Shown: one piece after another, positions 1-13,300 of the stretch | Layout: each line of letters opens with the position of its first letter | How positions within the stretch are numbered: position 1 is the first letter of the stretch | From: Chlorella sp. KRBP | Taxonomy: Eukaryota > Chlorophyta > Trebouxiophyceae > Chlorellales > Chlorellaceae | Direction: 5' to 3' | Assembly (NCBI GenBank): GCA_004335735.1 | Contig: QAXK01000864.1 | Location: 1-64,000 of the forward strand | DNA length: 64,000 nucleotides | Notes under the pieces: model-generated | What the model saw: only the letters and a program-made list of their open reading frames with translations | The model's database searches: none | Told to the model about the DNA's origin: nothing | Translations under genes and position numbers: made by a program

Positions 1-85
1 AAAGCCACGGCCGCGAACCAGGCTATTGCACTGCAATTGGTCCCTTGCGTGCTACTTGTGCTCATTGTGCGTGCTCATCGTGTGG

Positions 86-105
86 CTCTCTCTCTCTCTC
101 TCTCT
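86..105. repeat. (CT)n microsatellite
   Basis: An uninterrupted CT dinucleotide tract lies in the 3' flank of the giant minus-strand gene. Shorter CT-rich stretches follow up to about 260. The rest of positions 1-587 shows no gene I can support; it is probably the 3' UTR and flank of that gene. Confidence 0.9.
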
Positions 106-587
106 TGCAAGCGGGCTCTCTCTGATAGCCCGGGCTAGCGTGCTACTGGTTCGCACTACAAATGCGTAGCTGTCCCACTGCAAGCAGTCTCCTCTCTCTC
201 ATTCTGGTGTTCGTGGCTGCTCCAACCTCTGCCTCTCTCGCTCGCTCGCTTGCTCTTGCGCTTCTTACTCTCGTGCTCTTGCAGGCGGCCTGCTCGGCAC
301 ATGCAGTGCGTCACCAGCCCCAAGGCATGCAATGCAGCTTGCGTGCATGCAGTCTGAATGCTGATGACATTCGTTTGCCAGGTGCATACGTGCAAGCCCT
401 TCCAGCGGGAGCGCTAGGTAGAAGAAGGAAAGCAACTTGTCGTGCGCCGGTCCGCACATAGCAGTGCATGGATGAAGAAGAAGACCATTGAGCGTGCGCC
501 AAAGGCACATCAAGGTGCATTTGGGGACTGCCACCAAAAGGTGGAAAAAGAATCGCAGTTTTAGCACCCCCACAGCGAGCCTCAGCT

Positions 588-1326
588 TCAAGGCGAGCCC
601 GGGCCCCCCCCATCCGCCCCTGGCTGCAGCTCCGCCGACGACCGCGCCCCGAACGCCTTGAGTGCAGCAGAGTCCTGCTGCCCCATGCGGGAGGAGGGCC
701 GGGACACGGACGCCCCGCCTGCCGCCGCCCAGCCCGGTGCCTGGCCCGAGAAGCTCGCCGCCCCGCTCGAGTTTGCGGCGCCGCCGCTGGCTCTGGGTCC
801 ATTGAGCAGCTCGCCGCTCCGGTTGCCCACTGGCGAGGAGGACGACGGGACCTCGCCCCTCGATCGCGAGGGCAGCAGCGACCTGCCCGCGTCAGCATTG
901 CTCGCCGACGAGACCAGCTCGGGCTTGGGTGGTTGTGCGTCGTCTTCCAAGGTCTCTGACCGCATCGGCTCGGGAGCCACGCGGTTGGATGAGCGGCTGC
1001 GGCTGGGACCTGAAAAGATGCTCCATGACCCAGCGGCTCCACTGGCGCCCTGCTTGTCCGCGCCGCTTTGCAGCTCGTGGTCCTTGCCGCCCGCGCTGTC
1101 CGGCGCCGACTTGATCGCGCTGCCGTCGGCGTTGCCTGCGGGGTAGCCGTAGGCTGCGGGCGGCGCGCCCACCTCGACCATGTCGGAGCCGCCGAGCAGC
1201 GTGTCGAGGCCCAGGCCCCGGCTGTCCTTGCGCTGGTTGAAGGGCATGGCGCTCTTGCACGCGACGACGCGCCGCCCGCCTGTGCCCAGCTTCTCGCAGG
1301 GATACGAGAAGAGCTGACGGATAGGC
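588..1326 (-). other. C-terminal exon: low-complexity cytoplasmic tail
   Basis: Last exon of the giant gene. The acceptor CCCAG lies just upstream of 1326, and the exon joins in phase to the exon ending PYLR. It begins PIRQLFSYPCEKLGTGGRR and then becomes rich in Ser, Gly, Ala and Pro. No hydrophobic segment is seen, so an intracellular tail after the last membrane helix is likely. Confidence 0.75.
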
Positions 1327-4300
1327 CTGGGCAGGAGGAATGAGGTGCAGCAGGTGAGGCAGGTTAGCAGGCGTAGAGGTGAGCAAAGAGTGGCAGCAAA
1401 GAGTGGGCAAAGGGAAGCAGTGCACCCGCAGCGGTGCTGCGTCACGCGCCACGTGAAAGACCCACCTGAGGTAGGGTTTGCTCGCCATGCCGTTCATGAG
1501 CCACGAGATGATGGCAAACACCACCTTCTCGGCCTTCTTCTCCTTGCGCGTGATCTTGCGCTCGTAGCGCTCCATGTCATACACCGACACCTGCACACGG
1601 CGGCACACCCGGAGCAGTGCACATGACGCATGCTTGGTCTCATGGCCTGGGATGCTTCTGCGTGCTCATGCTCACCGCGTGGCCGTCCCACGACTGTGTG
1701 CAAGCGTTTCTCTGGCGAGTGAGTGGCTCCGCACATCGTGCATGTTCACCTCTGGTCACGCCCCAGGCTCAACACAAAGCTGCATGATTCATCGCCCTGG
1801 TCCGCCGCAAAACATCGGACAGCAGCCTCACCATGCCATCCTTGTCCATGTCCATCTTCCTCATGGTGGTCCACAGATACTCCTTGAGAATCTGCGTGTT
1901 CAGTGTGGACATCCAGCATGACCACCCCTTAGTGATGGCCAACGCTGAGTGCGCTCGCTGCAAGGCGCACACACCCCACCAAGCACCACTCACACGCAGG
2001 CCAGGCCCCTCACCTGGAGCACCATCATTGCGATGATGAACGAGTTGCAAATGACAATCACGAACGTCATGGTCTCCTGCGTACAGGCCGGGCAGGGCGG
2101 GGCGGGGCGCACGTCAGCATGAGCGTGATGTGACAGCTGGCGGCTCAGTTCAGTTGCTCGGCGGCTAAAGGGGGGCTGTGTTTGACGGAGCCAGGCCCTC
2201 ACCTCCAGCTTGGCGGTGGTGCTGTTGATGACAAAGTACATTGCGATGTAGATGAGGCCCGTGCTGCCCCACAAGCTGAAGCGCTCCAGGAAGTCCAGCC
2301 GCGTGAATCTGCGGTCCGTGAGCAGAGGGGGCCACACCGCTTGAATGCATGCCGTCCAACGGGCATGCATGCCTGGAGGCGACCAGCCCATCACACCCGC
2401 CACGGCAGCAACGGGAGATTGCCCCGTCCTGCATCTCGACCACGTGCTTGAACTGCACGCTCTAGGCTCTATTAGGCAGGCAAGCGCCCGCACCGGAAGG
2501 GGTGGCAGAGCATCTGCGCCAGCACCGCCATGAGGATGGTGCCCAGCGCCACGAGCAGCTGCATGTCGGTGCCCACGTTGACGAGGAACACCACCACCAC
2601 CACCAGCACGAACTTGCGCGCCATGATGACGCTCTCCCAGAAGTAGTACTTGTCCTCGTAGCTGCAGGGAGTACAGGGTGAGTGAGCCAGCACCACAACT
2701 TGTCATTGCCTGAGCAGCCCAGGTGGATGCCTATGTTGCATGCTGCGTGGCTGTCCTCACAGCCAAGCGGTCCTCTCCCTCTGGCCAGCATGGTCGTCAT
2801 ACAGCATTCATTGACTCACTCTCCGTAGAGGAAGCCAAAGGCCATGAGGAAGCCCTTGGTGCGCAGGCTCCTGACGTGGCGCGTCAGGAAGACTGCCGAT
2901 GCCACGGGCACGCCAATGCTGAAGAAGATGACGCCGGGCACGCCCAGGATGAGCACCAGGGCCAGGTGGGAGCCCTTGTAGCACTGCATGGCAAGCGCAA
3001 CGCCATAGCAGGGCAGCCAGGCACTATGGTGTCAGATTGTCTGCGTGACGCCAGGTTCCAGGCAGCTAGCAATCGTGGCGGCCAGCCTCACTACCAAGGC
3101 GTCAACTGTACTGTTGAGGGTACCAGTGCGTTGCGTTGATGTACCGCCCCGTACCGCCCAGGTGGAGCCTCACCTGCATGTTGGGGTCAGAGGACCAGTA
3201 CTGCCCAACTGCCTGGGCGTAGCCCCCGTAGGCAACGCCCGCGACGTCAATCTGCAGGGCACGGCGCGGGGGGGCACACGTGCTACTCAAAACAGCATGA
3301 TGCAGGCGCAGCTGCTAGCAGCGTGGTTTGTGACCCGAAGGCCCGAGCCTCACAACTCCAGCTGCGCTCTCAGCGACGTGAGCAGTCCTGACTCACCGTG
3401 GGGCAGCTGAAGAAGGAGAGCAGCTGCTCAGTCACGTCAGCGTAAAAGTAGAAGATCACAGAGATGGTGGTGATGATCATGCGGTTGGTCATGTACGGCC
3501 TGCGCACATGTGTTGAGCCACGCACAGAGTGTTTGGCGGAGTGCTGGCAGAGCTGCTTGCCAATCATGACTGCCAGGCGTTGAGCGCCTGAGTGCGCGCG
3601 GGAGAGGTCATCAAGGAGGCGGGATTGCGCGCACTTGAAGGCCATGGCGTTCTCGCCCTGCAGGCGCTTGTGCTTGGTGTAGAGGATGCTCCAGATGGGC
3701 ACGGCCAGCACCAGGATAATGAGCGGCGTGATGACCGTGATGACCGCCTGCGGTGCCAGTGAAAATCATGTCCTCTCACATCACAGGTGTGAATGCACAC
3801 TTGCCTTGCCACCACAACGGCCAGAACAGATGAATCTCTCGCACCCAATTCGGCCACTGTAACATGCACGCACCGTCTGCACGCTCTTGGGTGCGGTGGA
3901 GCTGGTGAGGGAGCAGTCCATAGACACCTGCAGGCGCACGGAGTGCAGCAGACACAAGCATCCGCTATCTTGCTGATTGCTGGCAAATCATGCAATCTGA
4001 CCTGTTTCAGTGTCACACGGGCAGTCCGTCTCTTTGTCTATCTTAGCCAGATCCACTCACGAGGCCACTGGCGCCGTTGGAGACGGACGAGACGGCGTCA
4101 AGCGCGCCCTGGATGGACGCGGGCCACTGCAGGTTGACGCCCTTGACGATGGCCGCGATTTGCAGGTAGTTGATGAGGATCTGCGAGGGAACGGGATGAT
4201 TTTGAGGCACAAGAGCAAGAGGGCCTTGGGCCAGGGTGGACGCTACTGTTGCTCTAAGGTTAGGGTTACAGTTCGAGTAGAGCGGCCATGGCACACACCT

Positions 4301-7300
4301 TGATCGCAATGGAGTGTGGTGGCGAGGAGATGTCCTCATCGTCAGTCACCTCCTTCTGCACAGGCAGCAACCAGCGTCGTGGCAAGTGCACTGAGATCAC
4401 GCGACTGACTGAGGGAGGCTCGTCCACGTGCACGAAGACTACAGTATGGCTGCAAACTCACCAATGCGCGTGCGTCTCCAGCGTTGAAGCTGTCATTCAG
4501 CGACTTTGGCGTGGGCGCCACAGCTGGAGGAGGCAGGTCGGCATCTGCTGCTGCTGCTGCTGTGTCGAGTGGCGGTGGCGGTGCAGCGCGCCCTATGCTG
4601 ATGACGGACTCGGCTGTGGGGCCGGGCGCTGCACGTAGGGGTGTAAGTCGGTAGTGCAGAGCACGTTGAGAGGGTGCAACACCGGCAGGTGTGGCTGTCG
4701 AAATCTCAAGAGCAGAGGGTGTTGAGATGACGTAGACACCCGGCGGCGGCTGCCAATGCCGTCATTGCACAGAGCTTCTCACCTTTTGGCGTGGTTGGGC
4801 TACCAGGCAAGGCAGGGCTCTGCAGCACGCCAGGTGAGTAGGGTCCGTGGGACGCATGAGACACGCCAGACTCGCTCTGCTGCCTGCGCCTCTGCTCCTC
4901 CGCCTCCTCCGCCTCATCGTCCTCATCCTCAAGGTCCAGCTGGGCCCTGCGGTGGTGGAGAGGTGGCGGCAATGACAGGGCGTGTGGCGACACATCGAGT
5001 GACGGCACCAGGCCGCGTGGGCAGCAGCTGGAGCAGTAACGTGAAGTGCAACCATGCGGCTCTCACTTGATTGTGATGATGATCATGACGATGTTGATCA
5101 GGTTGATGCCGATGTAGTAGAGTGTGTTGAGCGCCTTGTTGGGGCACTGCGGGTGGCAAGCAAGTGGCTCACACAGCTTTTGGCCAGGCTGGCCTTGAGT
5201 GTCCTTGCGGGGACTGCCTGCAACCTGCACAGTCTCGCCCACCCATGTCCTCACCTGGGCGCACTTGCCGCTTGACTGCCGTCCGTAGCCCTCCAAGCAG
5301 CCGCCGCACAGGTTGCCTGCGCAGTTGTGATGGTTGCAATCAGTTTTACAACGCCCAGGGCTCTTCCCTCGCTCATCGTGGTGAGCAGCAGGTCCTGCAG
5401 GACACAAACCACCCAGCCTTCCGATGCTGCAAGCCTGCCTCTCACCATAGTAGCCCTCCTGACACTGCAGCAGCGTGTACTCGGAAATGTTGAGGGTGCG
5501 GTTGCCATACACCAGGTCCTTCTGGTACTGCACCAGCTCGACGCGCGACTGGCGCCAGCTGTCGCCGCTGCACGCGGCCGTCACGGGGCACGCGTGGTAC
5601 TGCGGCGAGTAGGGCGACGAGTGCCAGTAGCCGTCGAGCGGCACCGCCACCGAGCCCACCGGGACCGTCTCCGTGTCCTTGCCGTCATAGTCACACAGCG
5701 CGTTGGTGGGGCAGGAATCGCACGTCAGGTTGGACGAGCTCATCGTGAACGCGTCGCCCCTGCGTGTGCGCCGCGCAAGCAATCCGAGCGATTCCAGGTC
5801 TCAGTTCACGCACGGCAGCCTGTGCAGCCTGTGCAGTGCCGCAGGTGCGACCCTGGCCCGACGAAAAATCTGCTCACGTGCAGGTGTTGCACTCGTCGCC
5901 TGAAGAGGTGGTGGTCTCGCCGATGAGGCAGTGCCGCACGTTGACCCACAGCACGAGGGAGCTGAGCGACCGCATTAGGCCCGACACGGCGAACTGGATC
6001 GTGTAGTTGCCGGGCTTGCTCTTGAGCCGCAGGTTGTAGAAGCTGACCACGCCTTGCGCGGCGGACGTAAGGGTCGACCCTGCGGTGCGTGCGCGAGCGA
6101 GCGAGCACCACGAGCGCGCATTGTCGAAATCGCCTCGTGCAGGCACCCGATGGTAGCACTACGCACGCTGAGGGTTGCGCAAAAAAGCCTTACCTGACAG
6201 CGCGGCGCTGTAAGACGTGTTGTCGCTGTCGTAGGGCGTCTGCGACTGCAGCGTCACTGTGAATGCGGCCGAAGCCTCGGTCGAGCCACCAGTGATGAGC
6301 TGCTTCCAGGCGTCCTCCACCTGCGCCGTCACGTTGAGGTAGTAGGCGCTGGACGAGGAGATGTAGTCCCAGAACTGGCCGCCCACGGGGTTGGTGAAGC
6401 GCACGGCCGACGCGGCGGTTGCGACTCCCGCGCCGTAGGTCCCGTTGGTGGTGCCGATCGTCCACTCGGAGCAGTTGGCCGATGAGGTCGCGTTGAGGGT
6501 GGCGCCGTTGGCGCAGGTGATGATCGCCGAGTCATCCTGCGTGGCGCGTGAACATGCCAGTCGGATCGCCAGGTCGGAAATACATGGTCGAAGGGTGGCG
6601 AACGCATCTCAGGACCCACACTCACCTTGTACAGCCAGACGACCGAGCCGCCGCCGCCGATGGCGCGGTTGTTGGTGAAGGTGTTGGTGCCGTTGATGCC
6701 GACGTAGGCGGGTGAGCAGGAGCTGTCCTCGCTGGTGGAGCAGAGCGTGGACAGGTGCAGCGCGCCGCCGTTGGTCGCCAGATTGGTGGTGAAGGTATTG
6801 GAGGTGATGTACACCGGGCCCTGCAAGGTCAGCACAGGATGGGTCGGCCCACTTGAATCTCACGTGCTGGCAGGTTCGCGGCCCATTGTTTGCGGGAGTC
6901 AGAACACAGCACACATGCCTGCATGCTGGCGCAGATGGCACCGCCCGCGCCCACGGCCGTGCGTGCGCAGGACGTGGCCGTGTCGGCTTGGATGGTGGCC
7001 TGGTTGCTGGTGAAGGTGCATGACTTGACGGTCGCCTGTTGCACTTCCAGGATGGCCAGGGCACCTGCGCTAGCCGCCTGATTCGTCGTGAAGGTGCACC
7101 TGCGAGCATCATGGGCAACCGCGTGGAGCACAGGTGCGTGAGGGCTAGCCTTCCACGGTGGCTTCATGGCGCAGTGTGCAGCGGTGTGGGACTGGATGTG
7201 CGTCGGCGTGCTGCACTGGCAGGTGTCCGCCACGCACCCGATGACGGAGACGCCCATGCTGCTGGACACCTCCACCGCGCCGGCAAAGCTGGCGGCGACG

Positions 7301-10300
7301 TTGTCAGTGAAGTTGGAGTACTGCAGAAGCCAGAGCAGGGCACAGTGGGCCACAGTGAGTCAGGGAGGCAACAAGCAGCGTGATGCGGCCCCGAGCGCAG
7401 CTAGGCGCCTTGCTTGCACGTCGAGCGGCATGGGCAAGTAACGCTTGCCTGGATGAGGATCATCTGGTCGCGGCCAGTGGCCATGCCAGCGCCGTACTTG
7501 GCCCAGTTCTTGTTGAACGTGCAGTACGTCAGGTTGGTGGTGCCGTCCTTCTCCACGTACAGGGCGCCACCCTGGTGAGCAAGATTACAAGCAGGCGTGG
7601 GAGAGTCCGATGTGCAGCGTCAGGTACTCACAACACCAGCTCAAGCGTCAGAAAGGCTGGCAAAGGGGGCCACGTGGCGGTGTTTTTGCTCACCTGGGCC
7701 AGAGCCGCCGTGTTGCTGACGAACTTGACGCTTGACCCTTGCAGCGTGGTCGTCAGGGACGCCCAGACGGCGCCACCCGCCCTGCACAACCAAAAGGCCA
7801 AGCAAGGTGCCCCAGCATTCAGCGCCAGAGGTGTGGCCACGGTGCTGTCCCGCAGGCCTGCCGCCACCACCACCACCACCACCACCACGCGTGCGTTGAG
7901 CACTGGTAGCTCACCTCCTAGCGTAGTTGTTTTCAAAGGTGCTGCTGTCCAGGCCGAGCTTGCTAAACACGGTCTTGGCGTACAAAGCTCCACCGGCGGC
8001 GTTGGCAGCAATAGTGCTGGTGCTGTTCGACCTCGTCCCCGCCTGCACCACCATGAGGTACAGCAGGAAGGCAGCACAATGGCTCTCACTTCATCAGCGC
8101 CTCCACAGCTGCTAGCACAAGCACAGAAGCCTTTTTCAGGTGCAGTTCCACCTGCAGTTCCAATCTCTCAGCTGCCAAAGAACCGTTTGTGTGACCGTTT
8201 GTTCAACTTACAACGTTTGCCGTGAAGGTGTTGTTGCTCAAGCTGATGGTGACGGTGCTGGGCACGCTGTTGATTGCCATAGCGCCGCCCGTTGCCAGCG
8301 CCGTGTTGCCTGTCAGGGCGCTGCCACTCATAGTCAAGGAGCACGTGGGGGACTCGATGTAAATGGCGCCGCCCTGCGAACCACAAGGCCATATGATACC
8401 ATCAACCTGTGACTCCGATTCCCCGTGTCAAGCAACAAGGGCAGGCGCCATGGCAGGCATCCACACGGGCGCGTGTGCGACGGCGGTAGACCCATGGCTT
8501 ACGTTGAGCAGCGTGGGTGCGCCGGCGGCGCTGCCCAAGCCGTTGTAGGCAAAGGTGGAGGTGGTGATGCTGGACACGCAGCCGCTAAGCGTGTAGATGG
8601 CCCCGCCAGAGACCGCCGTTGATCTGCAGTGCGCACGGACAGTAGAGATGAGAGTGCATTTGCAACAGACTCTGCCACGCCTGGCATTCGTAAGAGCAGA
8701 GGTGGTCGCAGTCAGCCGTTGTTTCGCATCCGTCCTCGCCCAGCACGCACCCTTGCGCGTTGACGTGGAAGGTGGTCGAGGTGATGGTGGCCACCGTGCC
8801 CCCCGCTGACACCGCAATGGCAGAGCCCACCGTCTGCACGAGTGGCCAACGGCGCGGAGCAGGACAACGCACATGCGCTCAGTCGCATCCTCAGCTCAAC
8901 AGGTGCGCCTTCCCAGCCCCACTGAGTGCAGCAGGTGCTGCTCCCAGCTGGCTGCTCAAACCTGCTCCAGCCCCACTGAACGGAGCAGTGTGTGGCTTCC
9001 CAGACGCCCTTGCCCCACTGCTTGGCGCTGTGCCTCACCGCTGTGTTATACACGAAGACACTGTTGCTGAACGAAGCGGTGGCGCCGCTCTCCACACGCA
9101 CAGCACCTCCGGTCGTGCCTGCACAAGGTAGTGCCTCACCAGGGCATCATTTTAGGACCGCTGCGTGACGTGTTCATTGCAAGACTGTCCCTGCCTAGCG
9201 CCTTCCACCATCACGCCAGGCGCAGCTGGCTTACCAATGGGGCCCCAAAGCACGCTAGGGGCCCAGCCTGGGCTCACTCACCTGTGTTGTTGAAGAAGAT
9301 CATCTTTTCAAACAGGATGTTGGCCCCGCCCGACACCACCACTGCCGTGTTGATGCAGTTCATGATGATGAAGTTGGCAATGGTCGAGTTGCCCGAGCTG
9401 CGCACACACAGCCAGCAGTGGCAAGCAAGCACCATTAACACGCCAGGGGCATCCACTGACCATGCCAGGCAGGTGGCACCAGGCCGCCACTCATTCCCAA
9501 CACATGGTAAGCGCACATGGCGCGTGCACCACTACACGGCGCTCACGTGAAGGTCCAGGCCTTCGTGTTGGCGTAGCCGGCGCAGTCCACGATGGTGAAG
9601 TAGTTGTCATACAGCGAGGCGTACTGCAACAGGAAAGCGTACGCCGTGGTGCTGTTGAGCGTTGCGTTGCCAAGCTGGCTCTGCGCCAGCGACAACGTCT
9701 TGGTGGCCTGAAGCAGGGACCGGGAAGACCCGCGGCCTCCCACCGCCAGCACCGCCCTGTCACGCGCTGCCGGGCTGTCGAACTCGTACTCGTCGCCGTA
9801 GCCGGGGCTGTCTTGCGCGGCGCCAGGCTGCCCCGCCTCGCCCCACTGGCCGTCGTCGCCAAGCACCTCCCACGAGTCGGTCGCCGCGAGGTAGCGCCGC
9901 CGGCGGCGGCCGGCGGCCGGGGGCGGGAGCGCGATCGTGGGCGGCTGCAGCTGCACTGCCATAGGGGAGGGCGGCGGTGGTGTGCTGCTGGCGATGAGCG
10001 AGGCTTCGATGAGGCGGTAGGCTGAGAGAATGGTGGGGGACAAGTTGGAGAGGTTGAACTGCTTGTTGATGCCAGTGTTGCCCTGCAAGCGCCATCACGG
10101 GGCAGCCAGGGATGCCTTGGCCACACACGGCATGCCCAAGCGTGCTGGAAGCCCTCAAACATGTTTGAAGGCCGGCGAGCGCCCATCAGATGCTGGTTCA
10201 CTCCCCGACCACCACCTGCAAGGTGTGGGTGCACACGCTGTGTCATGATGGGCACTCACCTGGATGAAGACGCCTGACTGTAGCGAGATGGTCAGGCCTA

Positions 10301-13300
10301 GCACCACGGTGATCACGTCGACGTTGTCCAGCACGATGACGTCACCGTCATACACGTTGGCCATGGTGCGCACAAAGGTGGTGGCGGAGATGGCTCGGTT
10401 GGAGGCGGAAAAGGTTTGGCCGGACACGCGCGAGCTCATTGGGATAAGGTACATGTCCTGCGTGGGCAGAATGACACACCCAGTGCAACATGACGGTGGT
10501 GACTGTTGCTGATGCTGGCCCAGTGGGACATCCACAGTGGTGAGCACTGCGAGTAACACTTGCTTGCCAGCTGCATCAGATGTGAAGCTTAACAACACGC
10601 ACCGTGGGCAGGTGCACTGCCATCTGGTCCGTGGTGCCCAGCGCCACCACGTTCGATATCTCGGGGACCTGGACGCTTGTGTTGAGCATGGTGCCGGCGC
10701 CGCCACTGAGCTTACGCCACTGCACAGCACACAACAGCGTCGTTGCACACAGTTTGCGAGAGGGCTTTGGATATCTGCATATCTGCATATCTGGGGATAT
10801 CTTGATGCTGTTAATGGCGGCCTCTGGGTGTGGCTGCTGTTGCGGCAATGTTGGCATGCAGGCGTTCAAACCTGCACCTCCCTAGACCCTACCTGGATGT
10901 TGTTGCCCAAGCTGAGGTCCAGCGTGTACACGTTGCTGTCCGTGACCCACGTCCTGGTGGTCTCGCTGTAGTACTCGCCGCCGGCAAGGATGACCTGCGG
11001 CACACGAGTCAGCAGGTGCAACGATTTAGTTGCAGTTCCGGCATTGCCCTGGCATGCTGCTGCTGCTGGTCAGCTAACAACCGTCGTCTACGCCGGTCAG
11101 AACATATTCAAAAGTATATCGGAACGAGGTCTCAGCCCCTGGGCGCACCCTGGACGTGTCTGAGGCCATGGCGTGGCCCTGACGCGCGCCAGGCCCTGTG
11201 CCGCTGGGAGTCAGCTGGATCCAGGTGCGGTTGCCCAGGCAAAAGAGCCTGCGCACGCACACACGCGCATGCGCCGTGACGCGCATCACCACAGCGTCAT
11301 TGCTTGCACCTCCTCCAGCTTGCACCACCTCCAGTGCAAGCTCACGTGTCTGCACAGGGGAGGACAGATCTGACGCCGTGCGGCCCACAGGAGCGGCCTT
11401 TGGGGGGGGTTGCCAGTGCCCCTCTCTCTGTCTCCCCCTCTCCTCTCACCAGAGGTCGCTCAGCAGGGTGCGTGACTCTGAGCCGGTGGTCGAGGTGGTC
11501 CCGCCATACATAACAATGGCGCCCGACTCGCCGATGAAGTCCTTGACCAAAGTGTCCAGCACGTACGTCATGGCATGCCTGCTCACATGACCAGGCGCGC
11601 ACGCAAACCTTTGGACCTCAGCGGCGCCACTGGCTGCAATGCCACGCCTGCCCTGACCTAGAACTGAGGAGCGGCGTACAGGATGTAGTATAGGATGTGC
11701 CACTAGCAGTAGAGCAGTCAACACAGCTGACGGTGGCCGCACCTCTGCCGCGGCACGGGCACGGAGCTGTTGACGTTGACTTGCAGCTCGTATGAATGCA
11801 GGTACACGCCCCGCTGCTCCAGAGGGTATTGAAAATACTGCCTCTCAGTGGAGGTGGCGGGTGCGGCGCGTCCGCCGCTGCACAGCCGCAGGCCGAACCG
11901 TTTCTGGTAGTTGAAGAAGGAGGTGTTGGTTGCGTAGTTGGTGCGCTCGTCTGCGGGCGGGCGGGCGGGTATATGTGTGGACAGGCAGGCAGGTGTGAGA
12001 AGCAGGGCGTGGGCAACAGCGAGGAGTGAGCTGTGGTGGACAACAGGGCGCATCAGCACGTCAGCCGTCCAGCCTCTGGCCAGAAAGCCACAAGGCATGC
12101 CAGCAGGGAGGAGCGCCACTCACCCCACACCATGGTGGGCATGGAGACCATGTCCCTGTTGCACTGCAATTTCTTCAGCTCGACGCGCGGGCAGCAGCCG
12201 GTGACCTGGGGGCTGCTGGCGAGGTTGCAGCACGACTGCGTAGCGTCCGAGGGGGAGACCCAACCCAGGCCGATCTCGGAGGTGAGCACAATCTGCAAGC
12301 GGGGAGGTGGTGCAAGAGGGTGTTTACGCTTGTCTGTGCACAAGGGTGCAGTGTGACGGCTTACCGCCCCGCCACAGAATGTGGCGGAAGTTTACCGATG
12401 CAAAGCAGTCAAGTATGTATGTATAGCTGCTGGCAAGCTGCCATGCTTGTATGCAGGTGTGCCCACGCACCTGGTACAGGTTGGGCGCCAATGTGATGTT
12501 CCATTGCCGGACGACCTGTCCTGACGCCGTGCCGCCAGCCAGACTCGCAAGCGTCCATCCATCGTCTGCAATAAACAGGGTGCGAGTTGTACATAAGCCT
12601 TGGTGCATGCAAACGTCGCCAGCACTGCCGCGACTGCTGTGCAGCAGCAGCTCTCACATGCGTTGTCTGTGGACGAGGCGATGACTGAGCCGTCCCATGT
12701 CAAGACATGGAAGCCCTGCAAGCAGCAAGAAAGGAGCCGCGCAAATATGAGGCTTTTCGCCTCCAGCGCTGAATGCGGCACCCGTAGTGTGTGCACCGAC
12801 GAACACAACACAGGACGAGAGCGCTGTGCACTGTACACCCCGTCGACCTGGCAAACGCACCATGGCGGCCGACAGCGTGCTGTTGCGGCTGTAGAAGACG
12901 GTGAGCTCAATGGTCTGCCCCGCGTTGCCGTTGCTGCAGCACGTCGTGTCCGTCCCAATGTTAGCCATGTCCGGTTGCGCCGCTGCAGCAGCACACAGGG
13001 CCAAGTCGCACAGGGAGGACGCACGGTCAGCAACAGCACTCCCATTGCTGTTGCCGTGCCTGCCGCCAGCAGCGCTCCGATGACATTTGAACGACGCCTC
13101 ACCTTCCATGCTGTAGACGGGCGCCGTGGATGGGATGGCGTCGAATGCGCGCGTCGAGTTGGAGATGGACTTGCAGGCGCCCGACAGGCTCGTCGGGCAC
13201 GCGTCCTGCGACAAGGTCGTCGAGTCGCCGCCGAACAGCACCTTGGTGATGTACACGTCCGAGGTCACGAACTTGGCCGAGTCGGCCACGGTCGAGTCGA

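Noticed and set aside
162..461. Small plus-strand frame beginning with a signal-peptide-like stretch
   Set aside because: Its hydrophobic part comes from a CT-rich low-complexity tract. No second exon or conserved motif supports it, and it lies in the 3' flank of the giant gene.
7380..8225. Long plus-strand open frame of about 280 codons
   Set aside because: It is antisense to the beta-helix exons, whose minus-strand frame carries the clear repeat motif. High GC makes such shadow frames common.
10768..10803. GATATC / ATATCTGC repeats in an intron of the giant gene
   Set aside because: Only three short copies. It could form a small hairpin but nothing else suggests function.
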